Source of the DNA: RUG100 sp050953405
GTDB lineage: Bacteria > Bacillota > Clostridia > Peptostreptococcales > Anaerovoracaceae
DNA: 64,000 nt
NCBI GenBank assembly: GCA_050953405.1
Contig: JBMNMP010000002.1
Span: forward strand, 62,001 to 126,000
Direction: 5' to 3'
This document shows, piece after piece, positions 43,559-52,173 of the stretch. Every line of letters begins with the position of its first letter. The stretch's first letter is position 1. A program made the position numbers and the translations under genes. The notes beneath the pieces were generated by a model. It worked only from the letters and a program-made list of their open reading frames with translations. It was not told the origin of the DNA and searched no databases.

Positions 43559-44887
43559 ATGAAAAATCCAATAAGAGAGATGGTAACTAAGAGACAGCTC
43601 GGGATCCACAGTGGCATACCGGATTTCTGCAGTGCGGACAAACTTGTCATCGAGGCTATCCTGGAACAGGCACTGAGGTTCGATGACTATGCTGTTATTG
43701 AAGCCACATCCAACCAGGTCAACCAATTCGGCGGATACAAAAAGATGAAGTCGGAAGATTTCAGAGAATATGTGTACCGTATCGCTGACAGGATCGGTTT
43801 CAGCAGAGACAAGGTCATTCTGGGCGGAGATCACCTGGGGCCGCTCCCCTGGGCAGACAGACCGGCCGCGGAAGCCATGGAGAATGCCAAGGAACTGGTG
43901 CGCCAGTGCGTGCTGGCCGGCTACAAGAAGGTCCACCTGGACACTTCGATGATGCTCGGTGATGACGACCGCAGCGTGAGACTGCCCAATGAAACCATAG
44001 CCGAGAGAGGTGCTGTGCTCTACAAAGTGGCCGATGATGCCTTCAAAGAGCTCAAGAAAAAAGATCCGGATGCTGTGCATCCAGTTTATGTAATAGGGTC
44101 TGAAGTCCCCATACCGGGAGGTTCGCAGGAGGAAGAAGATACTGTGAAGGTCACGGACCCCGAAGACTTTGAAGCCACGCTGCTGGCTTACAAGAAGAAG
44201 TTCAACGAACTGGGCATGGACGATGCCTGGGAGCACATCATCGCAGTCGTTGTACAGCCGGGAGTTGAATTCGGCAATGAAGACATACACAAGTATGACA
44301 GGGTGGACGCCAGGAAGCTCTGCCAGAAGCTCAAAGAGTATCCGGACATTGTGTTCGAGGGACATTCTACCGACTATCAGCCGCCGGAGCTGCTAAAGCA
44401 GATGGTCGAGGACGGGATCGCTATCCTGAAGGTGGGACCGGCTCTGACTTATGCTCTGCGGGAGGCATTGTTTGCTCTCTCCATGATCGAGAAAGAACTG
44501 ATACCGGAAAAGCAGAGGGCCAACTACATTGAAACTGTTGAAAAGGTAATGACTGAGGATCCGAAGGAATGGGAAAAGTACTATTACGGAGATGAACGTC
44601 AGTTGAAGATACAGCGCAAATACAGCTTCTCCGACAGGAGCAGATACTATACTTCTCTTCCTGAGGTTGTCGATTCGATGAACAGGCTGTTTGCCAACCT
44701 CGATTCGATCGAAATACCGGTGATGATGATCCATCAGTATCTGCCGCTCCAGTATCCGAAGGTCAGGGACGGAGCTCTGGAACCGAAGGCGAGAGAACTG
44801 GCGAAAGACAATGTAAAGATACTGGTCGAGGATTACAATTACGCGGTCAAGTTCAATTATATGATCGGCGGCGTATTCAATCATTAA
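43559..44887 (+). CDS. GatZ/KbaZ-like protein (class II tagatose-bisphosphate aldolase non-catalytic subunit family)
   Basis: 442-residue TIM-barrel protein of the GatZ/KbaZ family. Typical blocks are GIHSGIPDFCSADKLVIEA near residue 17, EATSNQVNQFGGY near 44, ILGGDHLGPLPW near 86, HLDTSMMLGDD and FEGHSTDYQ. In enteric bacteria GatZ stabilises the catalytic aldolase GatY; no GatY-like gene is in this window. Members of this family acting alone have been described as ketose-phosphate epimerases, so conversion of fructose 6-phosphate to tagatose 6-phosphate is possible. The next gene resembles galactitol-1-phosphate dehydrogenase, which acts on tagatose 6-phosphate, so the two form a plausible pair in making an alditol phosphate. 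Confidence 0.85.
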   Translation: MKNPIREMVTKRQLGIHSGIPDFCSADKLVIEAILEQALRFDDYAVIEATSNQVNQFGGYKKMKSEDFREYVYRIADRIGFSRDKVILGGDHLGPLPWADRPAAEAMENAKELVRQCVLAGYKKVHLDTSMMLGDDDRSVRLPNETIAERGAVLYKVADDAFKELKKKDPDAVHPVYVIGSEVPIPGGSQEEEDTVKVTDPEDFEATLLAYKKKFNELGMDDAWEHIIAVVVQPGVEFGNEDIHKYDRVDARKLCQKLKEYPDIVFEGHSTDYQPPELLKQMVEDGIAILKVGPALTYALREALFALSMIEKELIPEKQRANYIETVEKVMTEDPKEWEKYYYGDERQLKIQRKYSFSDRSRYYTSLPEVVDSMNRLFANLDSIEIPVMMIHQYLPLQYPKVRDGALEPKARELAKDNVKILVEDYNYAVKFNYMIGGVFNH

Positions 44888-44898
44888 TGGAGGCAGAT

Positions 44899-45951
44899 AT
44901 GAAAGCAGCTGTTTTGTACGGCGATGACGATATAAGATATGAAGAATATGAGACCCCGGAGGTAAAGCGGGGACAGGTACGCGTCCGGGTCAAAGCCTGC
45001 GGGATATGCGGCTCCGATGTACCGCGTGTTCTGGCGGGAGGCGCTCATTACTATCCGATAGTATTGGGGCACGAATTTTCCGGTTATATTGATGAAGTGG
45101 GAGAGGGGGTCAGCTCACTGAAAAAAGGTGACCACGTAGCCGCGGTACCCCTGATACCGTGCATGGAATGTGAGGACTGCAAGGCGGGACATTTTTCGCT
45201 GTGCAAGAATTATGTCTTCGTAGGTTCACGCATCCAGGGAGGCTTTGCAGATTATGTGGTGCTCCCTGAAAAGAACGCGGTCAAGATCGAGGATTCGATT
45301 CCATTCGAGCAGGGGGCACTCTTTGAACCGAGTACTGTGGCCCTTCATGGCGTCAAATTGTCCCGCATGAAACCGGGCGGAACAGTTGCCATCCTCGGCG
45401 GCGGCACCATTGGCGCTTTTGCGGCACAATGGGCGCGGATACGCGGTGCAGAGAAAGTAGTGGTCTTCGGCCGCAATAAAAAGCGTTTGCAGATGAACAA
45501 GAGACTGGGTGCCGATGTCATCATCAGCACCGATGATGAGGGATATATGGAAGCAGCTCTGGCGGAGACCGGGGGCGGCCGCGGTTTTGATTACGTCTTT
45601 GAAACAGCCGGGTCGCTGGCCACCATCAAGATGGCTCTGCAGCTGGCTGCCAACAGGAGCACTATATGCTTTATAGGCACACCGGTGGGCAGCGTAGAGC
45701 TGACTCAGAAAGAGTGGGAGCTGATCAATCGCAAGGAGATGTGGCTGACCGGTTCCTGGATGAGCGGCGGCGCTCCATACCCGGGAGACGACTGGACGGA
45801 TACAGCGGAGCACTTTGCAAAGGGCGATCTCAGATTTGACGAGGAACTCTTCTATGCAAAGTACAGCATGAAAGATGCCGCCAGTGCTTTTGCACTGTTC
45901 CACGAGAGATCTAAAGTGAAGGGAAGGGTACTGCTGGTAAATGAAGACTGA
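44899..45951 (+). CDS. Zinc-dependent alditol-phosphate dehydrogenase, GatD-like
   Basis: 350-residue medium-chain dehydrogenase. Catalytic zinc ligands lie in CGICGSDVPR (Cys near 38) and GHEFSGY (His-Glu near 60); the structural zinc cysteines in CMECEDCKAGHFSLC near 87-101; the Rossmann motif in GGGTIGAF near 170. GGAHYYPIVLGHEFSGYID and GSWMSGG match galactitol-1-phosphate 5-dehydrogenase GatD closely; TarJ-type ribulose-phosphate reductase is the main alternative. GGAGG before ATG 44899 defines the start. Placed in a polymer locus with a TarI-like cytidylyltransferase, it probably works in the reductive direction to make an alditol phosphate. Confidence 0.85.
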   Translation: MKAAVLYGDDDIRYEEYETPEVKRGQVRVRVKACGICGSDVPRVLAGGAHYYPIVLGHEFSGYIDEVGEGVSSLKKGDHVAAVPLIPCMECEDCKAGHFSLCKNYVFVGSRIQGGFADYVVLPEKNAVKIEDSIPFEQGALFEPSTVALHGVKLSRMKPGGTVAILGGGTIGAFAAQWARIRGAEKVVVFGRNKKRLQMNKRLGADVIISTDDEGYMEAALAETGGGRGFDYVFETAGSLATIKMALQLAANRSTICFIGTPVGSVELTQKEWELINRKEMWLTGSWMSGGAPYPGDDWTDTAEHFAKGDLRFDEELFYAKYSMKDAASAFALFHERSKVKGRVLLVNED

Positions 45952-46987
45952 GACACTGCAGAAGGTCAGATCACCGTACTGGGACAACCTTAAATTTTTT
46001 CTCATTACTCTGGTAGTGGTGGGACACTTCGTAGCGCCTTATGCGCATCATCAGTATTTCTGGCCGCGATATGTATTCATGGTGATTTACACCTTCCATA
46101 TGCCCATGTTCATCTTCGTCAGCGGCATGTTCAGCAAGTCGGCGATCAACGGCAGAAGATTCAAGCTGGAGCGCATGTTCAGCTTTATATTGCTGTATGT
46201 AGCTTACAAGGTGATAAAATATTTCCTGCTCAATTATGCTCTGGATATCAGCGTCGGATTCCACCTGTTTGTGGTGGATGATCTGCCGTGGTATATGCTG
46301 TGCATGGCCGCGTGGCTGGGCAGTACTTATCTGGTGAGGAACGTCAATCCGGTCTGGATGATGATCATCGCCATAGCGATGTCGTTCTTTATCGGTTTTG
46401 ATGACAAGGTGGGAGACGTGTTCGCCCTGGCGAGGATGGTCAACTACTGGCCGTTCTTCCTGCTGGGATATTACTTTGACAGAGACAGGACCCTGGAAGT
46501 CATCAACAAGCCGGCGGTACGCATCGTGGGTATCGCCATTTTCCTGGCACTGCTGATAGTCGCCTGGGCAAAGCTGGATCAGTATGCCAGCCTCGGTCAG
46601 CTGTTCACCGGAAGGAACAGCTATGCATCCATATCATCCGTCTGTGAACCTTTCAAACCGTGGTTCAGACTGGTGTATTTCCCGTATATCGCCTTCATAG
46701 GGCTGGGCGTGATGAGCATCATACCGCGAAGAAAGTTACTGCTGATCAGCGATTTCGGGAGCCGGACCCTTGCGGTCTACTTCCTGCACAGATTCGTGCT
46801 CTATATCATAGCTTATTTCGGTTTCTATACGGCGGTACAGACAATGTTCCCGGAAGAAAAATACTGGACCCTGATTCTGATCGCCTGCGGCGTGATCACG
46901 ACATTCGTACTGTCACTGAAGGTATTCAGTTACCCGTTCGACTGGGTCATGAAACAGAAGTACAGATTCATGATCAAAGATCGGTGA
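45941..46987 (+). CDS. Acyltransferase family 3 membrane protein
   Basis: 348-residue polytopic membrane protein with about ten hydrophobic segments. The family-3 acyltransferase start is visible: SPYWDNLKFFLITLVVVGHFVAPY with the catalytic histidine near residue 27, followed by FHMPMFIFVSGMF near 53, and a basic loop after the third segment. Members move acetyl or other acyl groups onto surface sugars or lipids. It overlaps the dehydrogenase gene by 11 bases and ends directly against the stop of the convergent gene at 46988. O-acetylation of the polymer or of pseudaminic acid is a reasonable guess. Confidence 0.87.
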   Translation: MKTETLQKVRSPYWDNLKFFLITLVVVGHFVAPYAHHQYFWPRYVFMVIYTFHMPMFIFVSGMFSKSAINGRRFKLERMFSFILLYVAYKVIKYFLLNYALDISVGFHLFVVDDLPWYMLCMAAWLGSTYLVRNVNPVWMMIIAIAMSFFIGFDDKVGDVFALARMVNYWPFFLLGYYFDRDRTLEVINKPAVRIVGIAIFLALLIVAWAKLDQYASLGQLFTGRNSYASISSVCEPFKPWFRLVYFPYIAFIGLGVMSIIPRRKLLLISDFGSRTLAVYFLHRFVLYIIAYFGFYTAVQTMFPEEKYWTLILIACGVITTFVLSLKVFSYPFDWVMKQKYRFMIKDR

Positions 46988-48103
46988 TCATAAATCCAGC
47001 AGATCGATGATCGCGTCACAGCAGGTGCCCTGCGCCGGCATGGTGACATTGTGATCGATAAACTTTTTGAAAGCAGCTTCATCAAAGTCGTCATCTTCGA
47101 TGGCTTTGATGATTTTTTTGGGGTCGCCGCTGAAGACGGTGGGCACTTCGCTGGCAAGATCGATGTTCAGCTCGCGTTTGGTGCGGTATTCCTCACAGTC
47201 ATAAGCATAGAGAAATACGGGGCATCCGGCGAGGCCGGCCTCGTAGATGACGCTGGAATAGTCGCTGATCACGTAATCACTGATAAAGAACATGTCGAAG
47301 GCGCGGTCGAACCTGGTCATCACACGCTCATCATCGATCTCCATGATGCTGAGGGGATGCGGTTTGTATATAAAGTTGTACTTTTCAAAATCGACCAGGT
47401 CGATTAGTTCATTGACTTTGTCGACAGTGTCCGGCGACTCGTCCTTGCGGAAAGTGGGGCAGTAGAGGATGTTTTTCTTTTCCTGCAGCTGCGGGTATTT
47501 GAGATAGAGTTCCCGGCGCTTTTTCTCCTTGTAAGCGGGATCGGTCAGCAGGTCTGCTTTGGGCAGCGGTATCTCGACAACGGTGGCCGGATCCATGTCA
47601 AAGCCTTCCTGATAATCTTTGATAAAGCTCATGGATGAGATCAGTATCTTGTCATAGCCGCGATGCATCTTCAGTATCCTGGCGATATCGGGATCGCGGC
47701 CTTCTTCTTTGCCGACCATGGCATAACCGAACTTCTTCATGCTGCCGATGGCGTGCCACATCTGCACCACCTGCAGATCGCTCTTGTGGTGCAGCAGACT
47801 GATGACAATGCAATAAGAATCCAGGAGTACGACCCTGGAAGTGGCAATGTGTCTCATCTGGGTGAACATATGTGGTATATAAGCCAGCTTGTTATCCATC
47901 TTTTTCGGCAGCAGCACGATTTCGTATTCCGGATGCCTCTCACGGAGCGCTTTCTGGAGAGTGAGGATGTCGATAGACGGTCTGTTGCTCTGTCTGCTGA
48001 TAAATGTGATCTTCTTTCTGGTCGGCGCCAGCTTGATAAAAGCGTAGATGATCTTGAGAAAGAATATCATGATGTGCAGTATTCCATGCTTTATTTTTCG
48101 CAT
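46988..48103 (-). CDS. CDP-glycerol glycerophosphotransferase family protein, short (TagB-like)
   Basis: 371-residue peripheral membrane transferase that adds polyol-phosphate units from a CDP-alditol to a lipid-linked acceptor. The GT-B-like family motifs are VQMWHAIGSMKKFGY near 120 (His near the donor site), ILYCPTFRKDES near 220 and DYVISDYSSVIYEAGLAG near 285. Its length is close to the single-domain primase TagB/TarB. It overlaps the end of the longer upstream transferase gene by 13 bases, so both are made from one message starting near 49680. Confidence 0.9.
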   Translation of the reverse strand: MRKIKHGILHIMIFFLKIIYAFIKLAPTRKKITFISRQSNRPSIDILTLQKALRERHPEYEIVLLPKKMDNKLAYIPHMFTQMRHIATSRVVLLDSYCIVISLLHHKSDLQVVQMWHAIGSMKKFGYAMVGKEEGRDPDIARILKMHRGYDKILISSMSFIKDYQEGFDMDPATVVEIPLPKADLLTDPAYKEKKRRELYLKYPQLQEKKNILYCPTFRKDESPDTVDKVNELIDLVDFEKYNFIYKPHPLSIMEIDDERVMTRFDRAFDMFFISDYVISDYSSVIYEAGLAGCPVFLYAYDCEEYRTKRELNIDLASEVPTVFSGDPKKIIKAIEDDDFDEAAFKKFIDHNVTMPAQGTCCDAIIDLLDL

Positions 48104-49659
48104 ATGTCGGGTACCTCTTTGCCCAGCAGTATATAGTCGATGACCTTGTCGGATGCGGTCACCTCATTGGTCCTGCATTTGTCGGTCAGCATTTCAGCCG
48201 CTTCTTTTTCGCCGTAGTCTCCGGTCTCCAAGGCCTCCATCAGTTCGTCGAAGTCGTTGCATACTCTCCTGGGAGCCACCTTGTCTATGGGCCTGTGTAC
48301 GCCCCTGGTGGCCGAATAACGAGCCTTGTCATACACGAAGAAGAGCACCGGCCTGCCCAGCAGCAGATAGTCGTAAAAGCACGACGAGTAGTCTGTGATC
48401 AGCAGGTCGGATACATAGAACAGATCGTTGAGGTTCTTATCCGACAGATCCAGAAACCTGTCCATGTATTCGTCCCTTATGGGGAACGGATCTCTGATGA
48501 AGTGATGCATCTTGAAGATCACTGCGCTGTTGCTGCGGCAGCAGTAATCGTACAGCCGTTTCATGTCCAGCTGGTCGTAGTCATAGTAGGCACTGGCCTG
48601 ATCGATGCCGCGGTAAGTGGGTGCGAATATGATGATACGGCGGCCCTTCATGCGCGGATATTCACGGTAGAACGCCTGCCTGCATTCTTCCATGTGATCG
48701 CTGTCAAGGAAATGCTCCAGCCTGGGCATGCCGGTAGCCAGCAGAGCGCCCGGTTCGATCCCGAATACTTCGGAATAGATTTCCCGCAGATGGTCGTTGC
48801 CGATCAGCGCATAGTCGTATTTGCGGTGGCAGGATACGAAGGGGTGCGGTGAGCCTGCGATGCCGAAGCGGCCGTAGCCCACGAGCTTGAAGCCGAACCC
48901 GGCGTGCCACGCCTGTATCAGTTTTGTCCCCGGGTGCAGATTCAGAAAACCGAAGATGGGCACGTAGTCATCGACGAAGATGAAATCCTGCTTCGCTATC
49001 TTGTTGATGGTCTTCAGCCAGGAAACAGGGTCCTGCGGATGACCGAAGATGTTGCGGAAGTTGTACGTGATCTTGAATTCCCGGTCCAGTCCGCGCTCTT
49101 TGATGCGCGTATCGATGGCCTTCAGGTTGTCCCTGATGTGTTCCATGTTCTCGGACATGAACATGATGTTTTTGCCGCGCTTGGGGATCAGATGTGAGAT
49201 CACCTGATAGTAAGCGTTGAGGACCGCCTTGACGGGGCGCAGTTTTCCTTCCTGCACCTGCGGCTTCCTGTTGTGGCGCATATAGCTGGTGTACATCCTG
49301 ATATACGGATGCATGTCTGCGGCATCCTCGATGTGGAAGCTTACCACATATGCAAATCTGTCCTTGCTGTAACGGAACACCCGCGAAAAATCCTCGATGC
49401 GGAAGAGCACCTCATCGCCGGCGGGCAGGGGCTGTCCTGTCTCACCGTCTTTGATGATCCAGCTGCCTTCTCCCAGCATGCGTCTGCCTTCGGCAATCGT
49501 CAGGTTGATCTTGGCACGGCAGGTACCGTCCGTGATCTTCTTTGAATGCAGCTGGTGCTTGCGTCCGCTTTCCATGTTTTCTATGATAATGTCCCTTGTC
49601 TCCGGCGACTGATACTCGATGAAGAGATATGTCCGGCGCCAAAATATATTAGTGATCAT
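48091..49659 (-). CDS. CDP-glycerol glycerophosphotransferase family protein, long (TagF-like)
   Basis: 522-residue polyol-phosphate transferase. A beta-rich N-terminal region (about 1-130) of the kind found in long TagF-type proteins precedes the catalytic domain with KLIQAWHAGFGFKLVGYG near 250, IIFAPTYRGIDQA near 335 and LLITDYSSCFYDYLLLGRPV near 430. The reverse-strand ribosome binding site TTGGAGG lies seven bases before ATG 49659, so the in-frame TTG inside it is not the start. It is likely the polymerase partner of the short enzyme downstream. CDP-glycerol from TagD is the expected donor; another CDP-alditol is possible. Confidence 0.9.
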   Translation of the reverse strand: MITNIFWRRTYLFIEYQSPETRDIIIENMESGRKHQLHSKKITDGTCRAKINLTIAEGRRMLGEGSWIIKDGETGQPLPAGDEVLFRIEDFSRVFRYSKDRFAYVVSFHIEDAADMHPYIRMYTSYMRHNRKPQVQEGKLRPVKAVLNAYYQVISHLIPKRGKNIMFMSENMEHIRDNLKAIDTRIKERGLDREFKITYNFRNIFGHPQDPVSWLKTINKIAKQDFIFVDDYVPIFGFLNLHPGTKLIQAWHAGFGFKLVGYGRFGIAGSPHPFVSCHRKYDYALIGNDHLREIYSEVFGIEPGALLATGMPRLEHFLDSDHMEECRQAFYREYPRMKGRRIIIFAPTYRGIDQASAYYDYDQLDMKRLYDYCCRSNSAVIFKMHHFIRDPFPIRDEYMDRFLDLSDKNLNDLFYVSDLLITDYSSCFYDYLLLGRPVLFFVYDKARYSATRGVHRPIDKVAPRRVCNDFDELMEALETGDYGEKEAAEMLTDKCRTNEVTASDKVIDYILLGKEVPDICEK

Positions 49660-49679
49660 AAAGGCCTCCAAATAAGCTT

Positions 49680-49708
49680 ATTATAACATAAAGTATGTTA
49701 TATATGAA
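49680..49708 (-). promoter_or_regulatory. Promoter of the TagF/TagB-like operon
   Basis: Reverse strand: TTCATA (49708-49703), spacer 17, TATAAT (49685-49680). The -10 overlaps the palindrome at 49682-49702. Confidence 0.6.
49682..49702. promoter_or_regulatory. 21-bp palindrome, candidate operator between divergent polymer operons
   Basis: TATAACATA-AAG-TATGTTATA: perfect 9-bp arms with a 3-base centre. It overlaps the reverse promoter and lies just upstream of the forward licD promoter, so one regulator could control both operons. Confidence 0.6.
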
Positions 49709-49720
49709 GATGCGATATGC

Positions 49721-49749
49721 TTGCAAACAATGGGTATTTACAGTATACT
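49721..49749 (+). promoter_or_regulatory. Promoter of the licD operon
   Basis: TTGCAA at 49721-49726 and TATACT at 49744-49749, spacer 17, about 32 bases before ATG 49782. Confidence 0.7.
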
Positions 49750-49781
49750 TAACTGGATATTACACTGGGAAAGGAACTGAT

Positions 49782-51446
49782 ATGTTACCAAAATCTGATA
49801 GAACTGAATTTACCATATCTTCAAAGGTAATAACCGGGATCATAGAAGGGATTCTCAAAGATATAGATTACATTTGCAAACAGGAGCACGTAGAATACTT
49901 CGTGTTCTCCGATTTGCTGCGATATACTGTGCACTATGAAGGCCTGCTGCCGTACAACGATGAAGAAATGTACGACGTAGGCTTTCTCAGGGACGACTAC
50001 GAAAAGTTCATACATTCTCTTTCAAAATATGCCGATGAACGCAACTTTATTGTCGACAACCATCCTGTCTGGGATGAGGAAAAGAAGTATCAGAACAGGG
50101 TCATCCGCATCGGCAGGGAGCACACCATAGACTGCGGCGACTTGAAGCTGACTGAAGAGTTCTTTGTGAGACTCTCTCCGTTCGACAAGGTGCCGGAACC
50201 CATAGATACACGCAGGGCATTCTATCGCACCATGAAGAGAGCCAACGTGAGACACAACAAGACGATGGGTTGCAGGGTCTTTCTGGAAGGAGCTACCGAG
50301 AAAGAGGAAAAAAGAGGCAAAAAGTTTCACCAGTTCCTCTGGGACAACATCAGATACCGCCTGCGCAGTTCAAAGAAGTCTTTCCGGGACATGCATTTCA
50401 AGGCAACGAAGTACGATGATAGCGACAGCCCGCTATACCAGCGAGTAGTGGTCGGGCGTTCGGCCGTGATCAGGGAGGATCAGCTCTTTCCTCTTCAGAG
50501 GCTGCCTTTCGGCGACATTACAGTACCCGCGCCTCACGACTATACTCCATGGACGGAGATCTACAGAGGTGAACAGAAAGAACAGATACAGCAGATACAG
50601 AAGATCGACCTCAAGATCCTGGCGGAATTCGACAGAGTCTGCCGCAAGATCGGCGTCGGTTATTTCATCTGCGGAGGATCGATGCTGGGATATGTGAGAC
50701 ACGGCGGTTTCATACCGTGGGACGACGATGTGGACTGCGGCATGCTGCGCAGTGACTACAACAAATTCCTCGCAGAAGCGCCAAAGTATCTGGACACTGA
50801 AAAGTTCTTCCTGCAGACCAGGGACAGCGACCCCACGATACCGTATCTGTTCTCCAAGATCAGGATGAACAATTCGCTCTACATGACTGAATACAACGAA
50901 CTGAGGAAATTCCACAAGGGTATCTGCATGGATATTTTCCCCTTTGATTATATACCTGAAGGGAAAAGGGAACAGCGGGAACACCTGATAAGAGTGAAGC
51001 AGCACGCCAGGGTCCATCACTTCATAGCCAACAGGCAGAAGGGAGATCCTCCGAAAGATGACAAGCCGAAGACGCTGGAGGACAAGTGGTACCGCATGCT
51101 GGGCAATGCGCACAGACGCCTGTTCAGGATGTTTCCTCTCAAGATCACGCAGAAATACTACGATGATTTCGTGACCCAGTACAACGACAAGGCCGAGGAA
51201 AAGGGACTCACGATGGTGGGCAGCTTTGTGCCCACCTATACATGGGCAAAGCTGGACACCCTGCTCCCGTACAGGACAGTAGATTTCGAAGGCGTACAGG
51301 CTATGATTCCGAACAAGCCGGAAAAATTCCTGGAGATGCAGTACGGAGACTATATGACGCCTCCGCCGTCGCACCTGCAGATCGGACACGATCTTGTCGC
51401 CTGGTCTGCCGACCTCGAAGATTTCAAAAAGGAACTCAATAAATAA
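49782..51446 (+). CDS. LicD family phosphotransferase with a second, degenerate LicD-like half
   Basis: 554-residue protein. LicD enzymes transfer phosphocholine or another phospho-group from a CDP-activated donor to surface glycans. The C-terminal half (about 265-554) has the intact core GVGYFICGGSMLGYVRHGG and FIPWDDDVDCGM, including the metal-binding aspartates. The N-terminal half (about 1-230) has a weaker copy, EYFVFSDLLRYTVHYEG and LLPYNDEEMYDVGF, where most aspartates are lost, so it is probably non-catalytic. GGAAAGGAA before ATG 49782 sets the start. First gene of a four-gene operon. No choline kinase or choline uptake genes are nearby, so the transferred group is unknown. Confidence 0.87.
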   Translation: MLPKSDRTEFTISSKVITGIIEGILKDIDYICKQEHVEYFVFSDLLRYTVHYEGLLPYNDEEMYDVGFLRDDYEKFIHSLSKYADERNFIVDNHPVWDEEKKYQNRVIRIGREHTIDCGDLKLTEEFFVRLSPFDKVPEPIDTRRAFYRTMKRANVRHNKTMGCRVFLEGATEKEEKRGKKFHQFLWDNIRYRLRSSKKSFRDMHFKATKYDDSDSPLYQRVVVGRSAVIREDQLFPLQRLPFGDITVPAPHDYTPWTEIYRGEQKEQIQQIQKIDLKILAEFDRVCRKIGVGYFICGGSMLGYVRHGGFIPWDDDVDCGMLRSDYNKFLAEAPKYLDTEKFFLQTRDSDPTIPYLFSKIRMNNSLYMTEYNELRKFHKGICMDIFPFDYIPEGKREQREHLIRVKQHARVHHFIANRQKGDPPKDDKPKTLEDKWYRMLGNAHRRLFRMFPLKITQKYYDDFVTQYNDKAEEKGLTMVGSFVPTYTWAKLDTLLPYRTVDFEGVQAMIPNKPEKFLEMQYGDYMTPPPSHLQIGHDLVAWSADLEDFKKELNK

Positions 51447-51460
51447 AACGGAGGAACGAG

Positions 51461-52171
51461 ATGAAAAACATACTGCTGCTGATGATGGGGGGAAAAGGCA
51501 CCCGGTTCGGTGCCGATATTCCAAAACAGTACATCGAAGTAAACAGCATACCGATTTTTGCTTATATACTGAAGAAATACTCTCTGATGGACGAGATCGA
51601 TGACATCATAGTCGTTTCCCATCAGGACTGGATCTCTTTCGTCAACCAGTGGATCAAGACCATGAATATCGGCAAGATCCGCGATGTGGTCCAGGGCGGA
51701 GACACCAGATCGGGCTCTGTGCTCAACGGACTGACCGCCGCTTCAAAGTTCGCAGACAAGGACGACGTTGTTCTGATCCACGATGCGACACATCCGTATG
51801 TAGATGTCGAGGGCACCAAGAAGGTGATTGAAGGCGTCAGGGAATACGGCGGGGCCACACTGGCGCAGTTTCAGTATGATACCATGTACCGCAAATCAGA
51901 CGATGATGTTCTCATCGAAGTGGTACCCCGCAAGGAGATAGTTTCCGGGGCCAGTCCGGAAGCGTTCAGGTTCGGTGAGATCTTCAAGATCTATTCAGAG
52001 ACTCCGGAGGAAAAATTTGAGATCATGACCAGCGCAGGAGCTATCGCACTGGCCAACAGGATCAAGATGAAGGTGATTGAATCCAATGTCGTCAACCTCA
52101 AGATAACATATCAGAAAGACATGAAGATATTCAAAAAGCTGGCACTGACGTACTTTTTCGAGGAGGAATAA
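51461..52171 (+). CDS. IspD/TarI family cytidylyltransferase with an altered HDA(A/S)RP motif
   Basis: 236-residue nucleotidyltransferase of the family that includes IspD (isoprenoid pathway) and TarI (CDP-ribitol synthesis). The CTP-binding start reads LLMMGGKGTRFG and PKQYIEV, and a GGDTRSGSVLNGL block is near residue 83. Where IspD and TarI have HDA(A/S)RPF the sequence is IHDATHPYVD: arginine is replaced by histidine. This, and its place between two LicD genes, suggests a CDP-alditol or other CDP-donor synthase rather than housekeeping IspD. GGAGGAACGAG precedes the ATG. The LicD gene follows after two bases. Confidence 0.82.
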   Translation: MKNILLLMMGGKGTRFGADIPKQYIEVNSIPIFAYILKKYSLMDEIDDIIVVSHQDWISFVNQWIKTMNIGKIRDVVQGGDTRSGSVLNGLTAASKFADKDDVVLIHDATHPYVDVEGTKKVIEGVREYGGATLAQFQYDTMYRKSDDDVLIEVVPRKEIVSGASPEAFRFGEIFKIYSETPEEKFEIMTSAGAIALANRIKMKVIESNVVNLKITYQKDMKIFKKLALTYFFEEE

Positions 52172-52173
52172 CA

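Noticed and set aside
43559..44887. Calling the GatZ-like protein a tagatose-6-phosphate kinase
   Set aside because: This is an old misannotation of the family; no kinase motifs are visible.
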